Source: Formosa agariphila KMM 3901 | GTDB lineage: Bacteria; Bacteroidota; Bacteroidia; Flavobacteriales; Flavobacteriaceae | Assembly (NCBI RefSeq): GCF_000723205.1 | Contig: NZ_HG315671.1 | Location: 4,123,507 to 4,187,506 of the forward strand | Reading direction: 5' to 3' | Length of the DNA stretch: 64,000 nucleotides | Shown: positions 1 through 10,667 of the stretch, piece after piece | Layout: the number at the start of each line of letters is the position of its first letter | How positions within the stretch are numbered: position 1 is the stretch's first letter | The notes under the pieces: generated by a model | Databases searched by the model: none | The model's input: the letters and a program-made list of their open reading frames with translations, nothing else | What the model was told of the DNA's origin: nothing | Translations under genes and position numbers: made by a program

Positions 1-375
1 CATCATTTGCTTTTTTACCAACTGCAAGATAAGATACATCTTTACCAGCATACTTTGTTTTAGCTAGGTTATTTACCTCTTTAACAATGTTAGAGTTAAA
101 CGCACCACATAAACCTCTGTTAGAAGTTATTGCAACAATAAGTACTTTGTTAACCTCTCTTTGTTCTGAATATTGATTAGATATTTCTGAATCTATGGTT
201 GCACTTAATGTTTGTAAAAGCTCTGTAAGTTTGTCTGAGTAAGGACGCATAGCAGTAATAGCATCTTGCGCTTTCTTTAACTTTGCAGCCGATACCATTT
301 TCATGGCACTTGTGATCTGCATCGTTGAAGATACCGAAGCTATTCTGTTACGTATTTCTTTTAAATTTGCCATGT
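1..375 (-). CDS. atpG: ATP synthase gamma subunit, 3' part outside window
   Basis: The gene starts with ATG at 375 and is open to the window edge, so only the first 125 residues are seen. The start MANLKEIRNRIASV and the following STMQITSAMKMV segment are the conserved N-terminal helix of the F1 gamma subunit, the central rotor shaft of the ATP synthase. A SNRGLCGAFN segment, the conserved Rossmann-like part of gamma, lies near residue 90. It follows atpA by 74 bases that hold a small inverted repeat and is probably the last gene seen of the same operon. Identification is secure; the C-terminal helix is not visible. Confidence 0.96.
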
Positions 376-393
376 TTTATACTAGAATAAAGT

Positions 394-439
394 ATTGAGT
401 ATTCAGTAGTGAAATCTATTTGACCTCACTACTCAATAC
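394..439. repeat. 7-base repeats forming an inverted repeat between atpA and atpG
   Basis: Three 7-base units (GTATTGA, GTATTCA, GTAGTGA) run head to tail at 394-414. Two units in the opposite orientation (TCACTAC, TCAATAC) lie at 426-439, so an RNA of either strand can fold into a hairpin. It sits between atpA and atpG inside the operon. It could stabilise or process the mRNA, or be a copy of a dispersed flavobacterial repeat; the sequence alone does not decide. Confidence 0.55.
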
Positions 440-449
440 TAAAATCTAA

Positions 450-2030
450 TTATGCTTTATATTTCACTGATACTTCTTTTGCTACAGCCACTAATGTATC
501 TGTAACTTCATCAGTTAATTTACCTGCTTTTAAAGTGCTTAAAACACCAGAATGTTTAGCTCTTAAAAATTCAAGGTAATCATTTTCAAATTCTTTTACT
601 CTTTCAACAGGAACGTCTTTAAGTAAGTTTTTAGAACCTGCATAAATAATTGCAACTTGCTCTTCTACTTTAAACGGATCGTTTTGAGCTTGTTTTAAGA
701 TCTCTACGTTACGTTTACCTTTGTTAATTACATTTAAAGTTACAGCATCTAAATCTGATCCAAATTTCGCGAAAGCTTCTAATTCACGGTATTGTGCTTG
801 ATCAAGTTTTAAAGTACCTGATACTTTTTTCATAGATTTAATCTGAGCGTTACCACCAACACGAGATACAGAAATACCAACGTTAATAGCTGGACGTACA
901 CCAGAGTTAAATAAATCTCCATCTAAGAAGATTTGCCCATCTGTAATAGAAATTACGTTGGTTGGGATATATGCAGAAACGTCTCCCGCTTGTGTTTCAA
1001 TAATTGGTAACGCTGTTAAAGAACCACCACCTTTTACGATTGGCTTTAATGAATCTGGTAAATCATTCATTTCTCTAGCAATAGCGTCATTATTAATAAC
1101 TTTTGCAGAACGCTCTAATAAACGAGAGTGTAAGTAAAATACATCCCCAGGATATGCTTCACGTCCCGGTGGACGACGTAATAATAAAGACACCTCACGG
1201 TAAGCAACCGCTTGCTTCGATAAATCATCGAAAACAATTAAAGCTGGTCTACCAGTATCTCTAAAATACTCTCCAATAGAAGCTCCTGTAAATGGTGCAT
1301 AAACTTGCATTGCAGCAGGATCAGACGCATTTGCAGCTACTATTGTTGTGTAAGCTAAAGCTCCTTTTTCTTCAAGAGTTTTAGCAATTAAAGCAACTGT
1401 TGAAGCTTTTTGCCCAACAGCTACATATATACAATATACAGGCTCACCTGCATCGTAAAATTCTTTTTGATTTAAAATAGCATCAATACAAACAGCTGTT
1501 TTTCCTGTTTGTCTATCTCCAATTACCAACTCACGTTGCCCTCTACCTACTGGAATCATCGCATCAATTGCTTTAATACCTGTTTGTAACGGCTCTGTTA
1601 CTGGCTCTCTAAAGATAACCCCTGGCGCTTTACGCTCTAAAGGCATTTCGTAAGTTTCACCAGTGATAGGTCCTTTACCATCGATAGGGTTTCCTAAAGT
1701 ATCTACAACACGACCAACAATACCTTCACCTACATTAATAGATGCGATACGCTCTGTACGTTTTACAGTTGTTCCTTCTTTAACGAATTGTGATGGTCCT
1801 AATAATACTACACCTACATTATCTTCCTCAAGGTTTAATACAATCCCTTCAAGACCGTCTCCGAAATCTACTAATTCACCATATTGTGCGTTAGCTAATC
1901 CGTAAACACGTGCAATACCATCTCCAACAGTTAATACTGTTCCTACTTCGTTTAAGGTTGCTCCTGCGTCAAAACCTTGTAGTTGTTGCTTTAGGATTGC
2001 TGTTACTTCAGCTGGTTTTACTTCTGCCAT
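450..2030 (-). CDS. atpA: ATP synthase alpha subunit
   Basis: The product is 526 residues, normal for F1 alpha, the non-catalytic nucleotide-binding subunit of the F1 head. The P-loop GDRQTGKT is at residues 171-178, preceded by the beta-barrel domain ([11 protein letters not shown] near residue 35). The segments [14 protein letters not shown] and SISRVGG-like [12 protein letters not shown] are further family signatures. It lies between atpH (55 bases upstream) and atpG, on the same strand, in an F-ATPase operon. No atpD or atpC is visible; in Bacteroidota these are commonly located elsewhere. Confidence 0.98.
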   Translation of the reverse strand: MAEVKPAEVTAILKQQLQGFDAGATLNEVGTVLTVGDGIARVYGLANAQYGELVDFGDGLEGIVLNLEEDNVGVVLLGPSQFVKEGTTVKRTERIASINVGEGIVGRVVDTLGNPIDGKGPITGETYEMPLERKAPGVIFREPVTEPLQTGIKAIDAMIPVGRGQRELVIGDRQTGKTAVCIDAILNQKEFYDAGEPVYCIYVAVGQKASTVALIAKTLEEKGALAYTTIVAANASDPAAMQVYAPFTGASIGEYFRDTGRPALIVFDDLSKQAVAYREVSLLLRRPPGREAYPGDVFYLHSRLLERSAKVINNDAIAREMNDLPDSLKPIVKGGGSLTALPIIETQAGDVSAYIPTNVISITDGQIFLDGDLFNSGVRPAINVGISVSRVGGNAQIKSMKKVSGTLKLDQAQYRELEAFAKFGSDLDAVTLNVINKGKRNVEILKQAQNDPFKVEEQVAIIYAGSKNLLKDVPVERVKEFENDYLEFLRAKHSGVLSTLKAGKLTDEVTDTLVAVAKEVSVKYKA

Positions 2031-2085
2031 TTTATTTAGATATAAGCTCTAATCGAAATAATTTCCGATTAAAAAAGTTATAAAA

Positions 2086-2622
2086 TTAATTTAATGAAAA
2101 TTCTTGTTTTATTTTATTCAGTTTGTTTGCTACACTTGCATCGTACTGCAAATCGCCAACACGTAATACAAATCCACCAATAATGTCTTCGTCTATTACG
2201 TTTTTAATCTCAACTGTTTTTCCAGTTAACTCTTTTAGTTTAGCTAATACTTTAACTTCTAAATCGCTAGTTAATGGCACAACAGTAGTTACTATTGCAA
2301 TGTCTGTACCCGATAATTGTTCGAATAATATATTGTAAGTATTTGCAACGTCTTTAAAGATAGGTAACCTTTTGTTTTCAATTAAAATATCAATTAAGTT
2401 AACTGTTGCTGGCGTGATGTCTTTAAAAATTTCTAACAACGCCGACTTCTTTACAGAAGATTTTAGTACAGGACTTTCTAGCATATCGCCTAAGTCTTTA
2501 CTATCTGCAATAGTTTTAGCAATTAAAGTCAAATCTGTATTTACAGCTTCTGCTGAATTACTTTCTTTTGCTAATTCTAAAACTGCTTTTGCGTAACGTA
2601 TTGCTGCTCTTGATCCCGCCAT
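2086..2622 (-). CDS. atpH: ATP synthase delta subunit (OSCP)
   Basis: The 178-residue protein has the layout of F1 delta: an N-terminal helical bundle starting SRAAIRYAKAVLELA, then a C-terminal alpha/beta part ending with IIGGFVLRVGDLQYDASV, which is the most conserved delta signature. It links the peripheral stalk (AtpF) to the top of F1. Its ATG follows the atpF stop codon after 6 bases, consistent with translational coupling in the atp operon. Length and motifs match the family. Confidence 0.96.
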   Translation of the reverse strand: MAGSRAAIRYAKAVLELAKESNSAEAVNTDLTLIAKTIADSKDLGDMLESPVLKSSVKKSALLEIFKDITPATVNLIDILIENKRLPIFKDVANTYNILFEQLSGTDIAIVTTVVPLTSDLEVKVLAKLKELTGKTVEIKNVIDEDIIGGFVLRVGDLQYDASVANKLNKIKQEFSLN

Positions 2623-2628
2623 GTTTAA

Positions 2629-3129
2629 TTAGTTTAAAGTTTCTTTACCAAGTAAAGAATCTACCAATTCTAATTGCTTGTCTTTATTAGATAATTCTCC
2701 ACGCACCACTTTTTCAGCGATTTCTATAGATAATTCTGCAACATGGTTTTTAATCTCAACCATAGCAGCTTTCTTTTCACCATCGATAGCATGTTTTGCA
2801 GCCTCAATCATGTTATCTGCTTGACTTTGTGCTTCTTCTTTAGCGTCTAGAATCATTTTATCTTTCATTTCACGAGCTTCTTTAAGCATAGTGTCACGTT
2901 CTACTCTAGCAGCGTTTAATAACTTTTCATTATCGGCTTGAAGATTTTGTAATTCTAATTTTGCTTTCTCAGCAGCATTTATAGCATCTGTAATACCATC
3001 TTCACGAGTTTGTAAAGACTCTAATATAGGTTTCCAAGCAAACTTTCCTAATAATACAATTAAGATTATAAGAATAACGGCTTGCATAATGAACAATCCT
3101 GGTGAAAAATCGTTTAATAACTGATCCAT
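2629..3129 (-). CDS. atpF: ATP synthase b subunit
   Basis: The 166-residue protein has one membrane helix at about residues 12-32 (LFIMQAVILIILIVLLGKFAW), then a long charged helix rich in Glu, Lys and Ala up to about residue 150, the dimerising peripheral-stalk coiled coil of subunit b. The start MDQLLNDFSPGLF is typical for Bacteroidota. It sits between atpE and atpH. The 106-base gap to atpE holds a stable hairpin (see 3176-3211). Only one b-type gene is seen, so the stalk is presumably a homodimer. Confidence 0.96.
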   Translation of the reverse strand: MDQLLNDFSPGLFIMQAVILIILIVLLGKFAWKPILESLQTREDGITDAINAAEKAKLELQNLQADNEKLLNAARVERDTMLKEAREMKDKMILDAKEEAQSQADNMIEAAKHAIDGEKKAAMVEIKNHVAELSIEIAEKVVRGELSNKDKQLELVDSLLGKETLN

Positions 3130-3175
3130 GTGTAACTAAATAAAAAGTTTTACTTCTGTTTTTGTTTAATTTAAA

Positions 3176-3211
3176 AACAGCTTCTGCAACCAACCGTTGC
3201 AGAATGCTGTT
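3176..3211 (-). other. intra-operon hairpin between atpE and atpF
   Basis: TTCTGCAAC at 3182-3190 and GTTGCAGAA at 3196-3204 are perfect complements around a 5-base loop. An outer arm of 5 pairs (AACAG at 3176-3180 with CTGTT at 3207-3211) continues past a small bulge. It lies just downstream of atpE on the transcribed minus strand and has no clean U-tract, so an mRNA-stabilising or processing element seems more likely than a full terminator. The function is inferred. Confidence 0.55.
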
Positions 3212-3235
3212 ATTGCTTCTTTACTGAGAGGATTA

Positions 3236-4602
<1,367 letters not shown>

Positions 4603-4642
4603 ATTTTTAAAACTAATGAATTACGATCTCTAAAATTTTGTG

Positions 4643-4672
4643 CAAATGTAAACAATAATTTAAAAACCCAAA
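4643..4672 (-). promoter_or_regulatory. promoter of the atpB-E-F-H-A-G genes
   Basis: On the minus strand TTTG (4669-4672) is followed after 18 bases by TACATTTG (4643-4650). This matches the Bacteroidota -33 TTTG and -7 TAnnTTTG elements with acceptable spacing. It is about 40 bases upstream of the atpB start and separates the Fo/F1 genes from the upstream sprE-bactofilin-atpZ group. It is among the best two-box matches I found in the window. Confidence 0.7.
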
Positions 4673-4735
4673 CCCTTTTTTTACATATGTTTAAATAATA
4701 GTATCGAATTTATATTTTTATATAAAAAACTTCAA

Positions 4736-5107
4736 CTATTTGCTATTTAGCAGTTTTGCAACCGCTGTTGCCTCGGCCGTTAAAAACAAAAATAGTGGTA
4801 TTACCAATCCAAATTTATCTACTCGAGAGAGTTGCTCTTCCTCAAAAACAGTACTGTTAAAAATAAGCATAAACAAACCTAACTTAAGGAACATAAGCAC
4901 TAAATAAGCATAACCTGCCTGATTTGGCACTGTACTAGCAACCGCTTCTAGAGCTGCGTAAATAATTACTGAGGCTATAGCATGATACAAATACACTTGC
5001 CATAACTCTAATGTTAATCCATCCGGTGCTAAATAGCTATGCAACCCAAACCCAACAGCAAACAATAAAAGTATGCATAGTGTAAAAATTAGAATTCTTT
5101 TAATCAT
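4736..5107 (-). CDS. small membrane protein next to atpZ (DUF6168-like)
   Basis: The 123-residue protein has four predicted membrane helices: residues about 5-25, 36-55, 66-85 and 98-115. It has no enzymatic motif that I recognise. Its ATG overlaps the atpZ stop codon (ATGA), and it stands between atpZ and atpB, the place where many bacteria have an AtpI-like assembly protein. It may help assemble or insert the c ring, but this is inferred from position only. I believe related flavobacterial proteins are annotated DUF6168. Confidence 0.7.
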   Translation of the reverse strand: MIKRILIFTLCILLLFAVGFGLHSYLAPDGLTLELWQVYLYHAIASVIIYAALEAVASTVPNQAGYAYLVLMFLKLGLFMLIFNSTVFEEEQLSRVDKFGLVIPLFLFLTAEATAVAKLLNSK

Positions 5108-5334
5108 TCTTTATCATTCTTAGTAATATTAAGCACTTGTTTTATAACAGAATACATGGCTATAAATACAGCAAATAATGTTACAATTTTAAAATATAGC
5201 TGATTTTGAGTTTCAAATTTCTGATCTAACCAATCCCCTAAAATACTTCCTAAATAAATGGTTAATCCCATTTGAATCGCCATAGTAGTAAATCTTACAT
5301 ACTTACTAAGCGGTTTTTTCTTTTGATTTCCCAT
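5104..5334 (-). CDS. atpZ: AtpZ/AtpI family protein
   Basis: The 76-residue protein has two membrane helices and the family motif region GLTIYLGSILGDWLDQKF, typical of AtpZ/AtpI proteins encoded ahead of F-ATPase genes. These proteins help c-ring assembly and, in some bacteria, ion supply to the ATP synthase. Its first 29 bases overlap the end of the bactofilin gene in another frame, and its stop overlaps the start of the next gene, so the three genes are probably translated together. Confidence 0.85.
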   Translation of the reverse strand: MGNQKKKPLSKYVRFTTMAIQMGLTIYLGSILGDWLDQKFETQNQLYFKIVTLFAVFIAMYSVIKQVLNITKNDKE

Positions 5335-5713
5335 TGTTTATTGTCTTTACAGCACTTTTCATAACACAAGTTACATCAAAACTCGCACCTGGATCTACTG
5401 CTAGTTTTCCAACCACAACATCGCCATCAATTTCTGCTGAAGCTTTTAAAGTTAAGGTTCCCGACAGTTGTAGTTTCCCAGAAAATTTACCTTCAAAATA
5501 AGCGTCTGTGCCTTCTAAAGTTCCTTTAATAGAACCCGTTTTACCAACAACAATCTTACCTGGTGTTTTAATATTTCCTTCAACTATTCCATCAATTCTA
5601 AACCCACCTTCACTGCTAATATCACCAACAATTTTGGTGCCGTGAGCAATAATGTTTTGGTTACTTGTATTTTCTAAATTTTGTTGTTTTTCCTTTTTGC
5701 TATCGTTAAACAT
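5306..5713 (-). CDS. bactofilin (polymer-forming cytoskeletal protein)
   Basis: The 135-residue protein has the bactofilin core (DUF583) at about residues 22-115: repeated short strands with Gly turns and alternating hydrophobic residues (GGFRIDGIVEGNIKTPGKIV, GSIKGTLEGTDAYFEGKF), which fold into a right-handed beta-helix that polymerises without nucleotide. The tails are short and charged. It starts 21 bases after the sprE stop and overlaps atpZ, so it probably belongs to the sprE transcript. A role in cell shape or in placing the secretion machinery is possible but not shown. Confidence 0.9.
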   Translation of the reverse strand: MFNDSKKEKQQNLENTSNQNIIAHGTKIVGDISSEGGFRIDGIVEGNIKTPGKIVVGKTGSIKGTLEGTDAYFEGKFSGKLQLSGTLTLKASAEIDGDVVVGKLAVDPGASFDVTCVMKSAVKTINNGKSKEKTA

Positions 5714-5734
5714 AGTAATTAAATTTGGAGGACG

Positions 5735-8305
5735 TTATGATTTATTCTGACTTAAATATGAATCTAAATTTTTATGTATTTGAATAACCTGATAGTTATT
5801 TGACGAAATTACAAAGTATGGTTTTGTAATTCTATTTTTATCTTTCTTTTTAAACAAACCGTCGAAACCTTCGGCAATAACTAAATGGTCTACGCCATGA
5901 ACTACTACAAAGGTTGTTGTTGGCGAATACACATCTTTAGATGTTGTAAATGAATAATACTGAAGTTTTTTAATTTGCGCATTCAATCTCTCTTCAAAAG
6001 CATCAATTTCTTCGTCTGAAGCATTAGCGAACTGAAATATAACACGGAATCGTTTTCCAGACTCATCATCTTCAAAACTACTATCGGCCATTCTTGGCAA
6101 TACATCCCGAATTAATTCTTCTGCACGTTGTCCTTCGGGAAGATTAGGACACGATGTTGCTACCTCATTTAAGGACGATCTATATGTCTCGAACCCATAC
6201 AATCGTCCCATTGCAGTGGCTTTTAGTAAAGCAAACTTAGCAACGATATCGTCTCCTTCAAAATCACGTATATTCTTATCGCAAAGTGTAATAACGTCTT
6301 GAAATTGCTGTGCATCGAATTTATCGTGAACCATTTTATAGATGGTTTCTGGACTATTTATATCTTCGGCTAACCCTTGATTTGGGTTACTTAGTATCTC
6401 GGCATAACGCGAATCTGAATGGTTTGTAATAATATCTTTTTTTACAATCTCTGCTTCTCCATGCTGACCCAGTAATTCATAATCTTTATATAAGTTATAT
6501 TTTGCAGGAACAATTAAACGTTCTTCAGGATTGCTTTCTAATAGCGCTTGCAGTTTGCTTTTAGACAATTCGTAATCGCTAAATTTTTCTTTATAAATCA
6601 CACCTAATTGAAAATAGGCATAGTTTCGTTCTTTAACAATACTATCTATTACTTTTTGTTCTGTAGGAATTTGATCTAAATAAAACTGTGGCTGAAAAAT
6701 GTCGGCAGTCAAATCTAAGCCTTCTGCTGCCGAAACTCCTATTGGTCCGGTTGATGCTGAAAAATTCATATTCGACCAACGCCAATTATCTTCATTTTTT
6801 CTATCGCCCCAAATTTTCATAAATTCATTCTTACCGTAAGCTAGTGTTGTGGAATTATAAAAATAAAAAGTATTTGCATTTTTTGCAGCTTCGTCTCGAC
6901 TTTGAAAAGCAGAGGCTTTAGTATCGACATTAAAACCATTATTAGAACTTAGCATGTCTTGCGCCCGAGCTTCAGCTTCCTGACGTTCGAATTCTAATTC
7001 GGCTTGAATTTTAAGCGTATCGGTATACGATTCAAAATAGGCTAAACGATCGGTCTCTGTTAAATTTACTAAATGTATAATACTATCGTCTACTTTCGAG
7101 ATTTCTTCATAGTAAATAACATCTACCAAATTATCACGTTCGCGTTTAATTGTTCTATAAGGTTTAGAATCTACTTTAAGATTGGTTAACGTGCTATCGT
7201 AATAAGCTCCAGCAGATTTATACTCGGCATTATCGAAATAAAAATCTCCTAAAATTTTATAATTTCTTGCATTTAATTCTTTATCGCTTCGCTCTGTTCT
7301 TAAAGATTTATTGTAATAAGCAACACCTAAAGAATCGTTATTGGTGGCCAAATAATATTCTCCAACCTGATGATAAATACGCCCTAAATATGGACGATTT
7401 TCGCGATCTTCCTCTAACATAGATAACGTTTCGGCAAAGGCTAATTTATCTCCAGTTTCGTAATCGAAATTCTTTGCTTTCTCAACGTAAGCACCTATAT
7501 AGTAGTCTCTAGGAATTTTTCGATGCATGTCTATAACACGATCAAAAGTAATATTTGCACTATCCTTATACCCTAAAGTATTATATAACTGACCTTTTAT
7601 AAACAAATAGCGGCCACGCTCTTCGTTTTTTGTGGTAGACTCTGCAGCAACTTCTAAATAGGTTATGGCAGTATCTACAACTTTTATATTAAGATATGCT
7701 TGCGCTAAAGTAGATGTAGCATCTGCTAATTCTTGTCGGTCTAACTTTTCTAAACGCAATAACCGTTTTAAATTTTCTATAGCGAGTTCGTCGTTATCTA
7801 AACGCATATTGGTTTTCTCACGCCATACTCGAGCCACGTTAATTTTATCACTTAAAGCATATTTGTAAAGAATATAATTAAAGGCTTCTAAAGCAGGCAC
7901 AAAACGTTGATCAAAATACCTAGACTTTCCTAACAGCAAATAAGCTTCGTCCATTTTAGGGTTTTTCTCTTTCCCTTTAATATTCATAGAATGCTTCTGA
8001 ATGGCTTTTACTGCCTTTTCTTCAGACCTGGAAAAAGTTTCGTTTTTAGATTGACCAGGAAGCATAGCATCCTCTTCGAAATCTAAACGCTCTACAGGAA
8101 GAATATTCCAATAATCGTCTCGATACTCTTCATTAAGACGCGCACGACCATCTTCTAAGGCCATGTTACCGTTGTAAAGTGTATTATATTCTGTGGTCAT
8201 TGCATGATAATTTCTACTAATAAATTTGTCCTTTTTCCGAGAACAATTCACCAATAGAAATACAGAAATACATGCTATAAAAATAACCTTAAAAGATGTT
8301 TTCAA
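5735..8305 (-). CDS. sprE: type IX secretion / gliding lipoprotein SprE (PorW)
   Basis: The 856-residue protein begins with a lipoprotein signal peptide whose lipobox ends at Cys21 (FLLVNCS) and then has many TPR-like helical repeats from about residue 110 to 650. The start CSRKKDKFISRNYHAMTTEYN and the overall layout match SprE/PorW, a periplasmic T9SS lipoprotein required for secretion and gliding in Flavobacterium johnsoniae. The start is TTG at 8303-8305: an in-frame stop lies shortly upstream and the signal peptide begins exactly there. The gene is followed closely by the bactofilin and atp genes. Confidence 0.85.
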   Translation of the reverse strand: MKTSFKVIFIACISVFLLVNCSRKKDKFISRNYHAMTTEYNTLYNGNMALEDGRARLNEEYRDDYWNILPVERLDFEEDAMLPGQSKNETFSRSEEKAVKAIQKHSMNIKGKEKNPKMDEAYLLLGKSRYFDQRFVPALEAFNYILYKYALSDKINVARVWREKTNMRLDNDELAIENLKRLLRLEKLDRQELADATSTLAQAYLNIKVVDTAITYLEVAAESTTKNEERGRYLFIKGQLYNTLGYKDSANITFDRVIDMHRKIPRDYYIGAYVEKAKNFDYETGDKLAFAETLSMLEEDRENRPYLGRIYHQVGEYYLATNNDSLGVAYYNKSLRTERSDKELNARNYKILGDFYFDNAEYKSAGAYYDSTLTNLKVDSKPYRTIKRERDNLVDVIYYEEISKVDDSIIHLVNLTETDRLAYFESYTDTLKIQAELEFERQEAEARAQDMLSSNNGFNVDTKASAFQSRDEAAKNANTFYFYNSTTLAYGKNEFMKIWGDRKNEDNWRWSNMNFSASTGPIGVSAAEGLDLTADIFQPQFYLDQIPTEQKVIDSIVKERNYAYFQLGVIYKEKFSDYELSKSKLQALLESNPEERLIVPAKYNLYKDYELLGQHGEAEIVKKDIITNHSDSRYAEILSNPNQGLAEDINSPETIYKMVHDKFDAQQFQDVITLCDKNIRDFEGDDIVAKFALLKATAMGRLYGFETYRSSLNEVATSCPNLPEGQRAEELIRDVLPRMADSSFEDDESGKRFRVIFQFANASDEEIDAFEERLNAQIKKLQYYSFTTSKDVYSPTTTFVVVHGVDHLVIAEGFDGLFKKKDKNRITKPYFVISSNNYQVIQIHKNLDSYLSQNKS

Positions 8306-8412
8306 CGTTGGAGTATTTAATCAACTAAATAACTTTAAACTCTTGCTATTATTATGCAAAGCGGTAAAAATAAGCATCTTTTTCGATTAACCTATATATT
8401 TTAGATTGACTT

Positions 8413-9120
8413 TTAAACTTGAAGCTCGCTAGCAAAATAATCTCCTAACTCTTTAAGCGTTTCATTACTAGTTACTATATCTTTTACAATTTCACCTTTT
8501 TCTAACACAACAATACGTTCGCACACATCTGTAACATGCATTAAATCATGACTAGAAACAAGTACGGTTACGCCTTTTTGTTCGGCTAAGTCTTTAATGA
8601 TTTTTTTAAGTCTAATTTGTGTTGTAGGATCTAAATTCGCGAAAGGCTCATCTAAAATAATCACTTCTGGATCTCCAATTAAAGCCGCTATAATTCCCAC
8701 TTTTTTCTGATTTCCTTTACTTAAATCTCTTAAGTACTTTTTCTGATTAAGGATTTCGCCATGAAAAAAATCTTCAAATTGCCCAACAAGCGCATCAACA
8801 TCTGCTTTATTCTGACCTCTAAGTTCGCCAATAAAGTAGAAATACTCTTCGGCAGTTAAATAGCCAATTAAAAAACTTTCGTCTATAAAAGACGACGTAA
8901 ATGGTTTCCAATCTTCGGTTAAATTAACTTGGATATCATTACTTTTTATATGTCCAGTAGTTGGCTGAATTAAATCGAGTAACAAACTAAAATATGTTGT
9001 TTTACCAGCACCATTATTGCCTACTAAACCAAAACTTTGTCCTTTAGGAATTTCTAAATGCTCTATGTTTAAAACCTGATTAGAATTGTATTTTTTAGAA
9101 AGATTTGTTGTAATTATCAT
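8413..9120 (-). CDS. ABC transporter ATP-binding protein
   Basis: The 235-residue ATPase has Walker A GNNGAGKT at residues 34-41, a signature loop DLSKGNQKKVG (a LSKG variant common in ABC-2 type exporters), Walker B VIILDEPFANLDP and the switch motif SSHD. It lies 11 bases after a DUF5687 membrane protein that is probably its permease partner, in a PadR-controlled group. The substrate is unknown. The variant signature and the separate permease point to an ABC-2 exporter rather than an importer. Confidence 0.92.
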   Translation of the reverse strand: MIITTNLSKKYNSNQVLNIEHLEIPKGQSFGLVGNNGAGKTTYFSLLLDLIQPTTGHIKSNDIQVNLTEDWKPFTSSFIDESFLIGYLTAEEYFYFIGELRGQNKADVDALVGQFEDFFHGEILNQKKYLRDLSKGNQKKVGIIAALIGDPEVIILDEPFANLDPTTQIRLKKIIKDLAEQKGVTVLVSSHDLMHVTDVCERIVVLEKGEIVKDIVTSNETLKELGDYFASELQV

Positions 9121-9131
9121 ACTGTAATATT

Positions 9132-10610
9132 TTAGTTGTCTTGATCGAAAGCAGCGATCATTTTATATTTTGAATCTAAATATTTGTTGGTTATAAATTT
9201 CATTAGTTTTTCGTGAAAAATGATTCCTGTAATGCCTAAAAGAATTAAAACTAAACAGCCAATTTCGAAACCAAAAAACGAATTAAAGATGGCAAAAATC
9301 ACCATAGGCAAAATAATTAACGGCAAACCTATAAGCCACTGCACAGCACCCGTGCCTTGAAAATTAAACGCAGCTCTTTGATTAAGATCTATTTTTTTTC
9401 GATTAAACGAACCTCCAATTAAAATAACATACGTATTTACACCAATATTATAAATGGCTGCGGCAAAATGCGCGAGTAGAACTTTCCATCCGAAATACAC
9501 ATAAGGTATACTCAATACAAATAGAATAATAACACTTAACGTCATTAATGTATATTTAGATTTTAGGTATTGTTTATACCTTAAATTCTGACTCATTAGC
9601 AACTTGTAATACCCACTATCCCAAGCAGGAATAAATTGTCCGAAATTGATAAGAAAAATACCGGTTACAAATATGCCCACAAACGCATAAAAATAAGGTT
9701 TGTCCTGATAATCGGGATTTGGATAAAATATTAAACCATAAAGTAACCCAAAGACCAACATCCAAACCGAAGATTTTGGTCGCTTATTACGCCAAAGTAA
9801 TTTTAAATCTAACTGCATGAAAGGTGCAATATCTCCAAATTTCTTAGTCCAATCCAGGTTAGAAGCATTAACCTCCAGTGTTTTGGTCTGTAAAGAGCTA
9901 TCTAAAAATAATTTATTTCGAAGTATTTTAAAATTGTAAACATACAAGCCAATTAAAATTAAAATAGGCACGATTATTAATAACGGATTATTAGTAATAG
10001 CTAGAATTCCGTTTGCTAATAGTTCAGAAATATTCAGAATTTCAAAATAATTTAAAGCATACAATCCACCCGAGAACAGGATAATTGGAAGAAAGGATAA
10101 TTCTGTTTTAGAGGACAGACTTTCGATTATAAAATTCAAGAAATTATCTATTAATGTAATTACTATTATGGTAAACACCCAAATTACAATTGTAGAGGTA
10201 TTATACCCTTTTGTAATTAGGGTTACACCAAAAGGAATAATAGCAAATAAGGGTAAAAAATTGAAAAATGATAAAGCCGATTTGCTCAATACAAAATTTA
10301 CAATCTTTTTTCGTTTTATTGGAAGTGTAAGTAATGGCTTAACACTCATTACTGGTAATTTTTGAAAGAAAAAACGCATTACCAAATCTCCTAAAATCCA
10401 ATAAAAAATAAAGCTATTAAAAACTACAAAAGGATCGCTTTCAGGGAACAGTTTTTTAAGCAGTGGATACATGGCAACTCCCAAAAACAAAAACATGACA
10501 ATAAAATACAATGAAAAAAATATCATTATTAATTTAAGGCCTAGTGTTTTCCCGAAGCTTGCCGATCTAGTAAATTGTTTCCACTCCAGGTTCAAAAAGT
10601 GTTTAATCAT
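9132..10610 (-). CDS. ABC exporter permease, DUF5687-like
   Basis: The 492-residue protein has about 10-12 membrane helices with short loops, no signal peptide and the charged N-terminus MIKHFLNLEWKQFTRS that many ABC-2 permeases share. It is immediately upstream of the ATPase gene. I recall this Bacteroidota family as DUF5687. Its cargo cannot be read from the sequence; its placement with a PadR regulator fits a drug or peptide exporter, but that is inference. Confidence 0.8.
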   Translation of the reverse strand: MIKHFLNLEWKQFTRSASFGKTLGLKLIMIFFSLYFIVMFLFLGVAMYPLLKKLFPESDPFVVFNSFIFYWILGDLVMRFFFQKLPVMSVKPLLTLPIKRKKIVNFVLSKSALSFFNFLPLFAIIPFGVTLITKGYNTSTIVIWVFTIIVITLIDNFLNFIIESLSSKTELSFLPIILFSGGLYALNYFEILNISELLANGILAITNNPLLIIVPILILIGLYVYNFKILRNKLFLDSSLQTKTLEVNASNLDWTKKFGDIAPFMQLDLKLLWRNKRPKSSVWMLVFGLLYGLIFYPNPDYQDKPYFYAFVGIFVTGIFLINFGQFIPAWDSGYYKLLMSQNLRYKQYLKSKYTLMTLSVIILFVLSIPYVYFGWKVLLAHFAAAIYNIGVNTYVILIGGSFNRKKIDLNQRAAFNFQGTGAVQWLIGLPLIILPMVIFAIFNSFFGFEIGCLVLILLGITGIIFHEKLMKFITNKYLDSKYKMIAAFDQDN

Positions 10611-10667
10611 AATTAAGATGGTTGGTTTGGTATGGTTTTTATATTGGTATGCGTAATTTAATAAATG

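Noticed and set aside
3002-3193. 63-codon minus-strand frame overlapping atpF
   Set aside because: It overlaps the conserved start of atpF in another frame and has no resemblance to a known protein.
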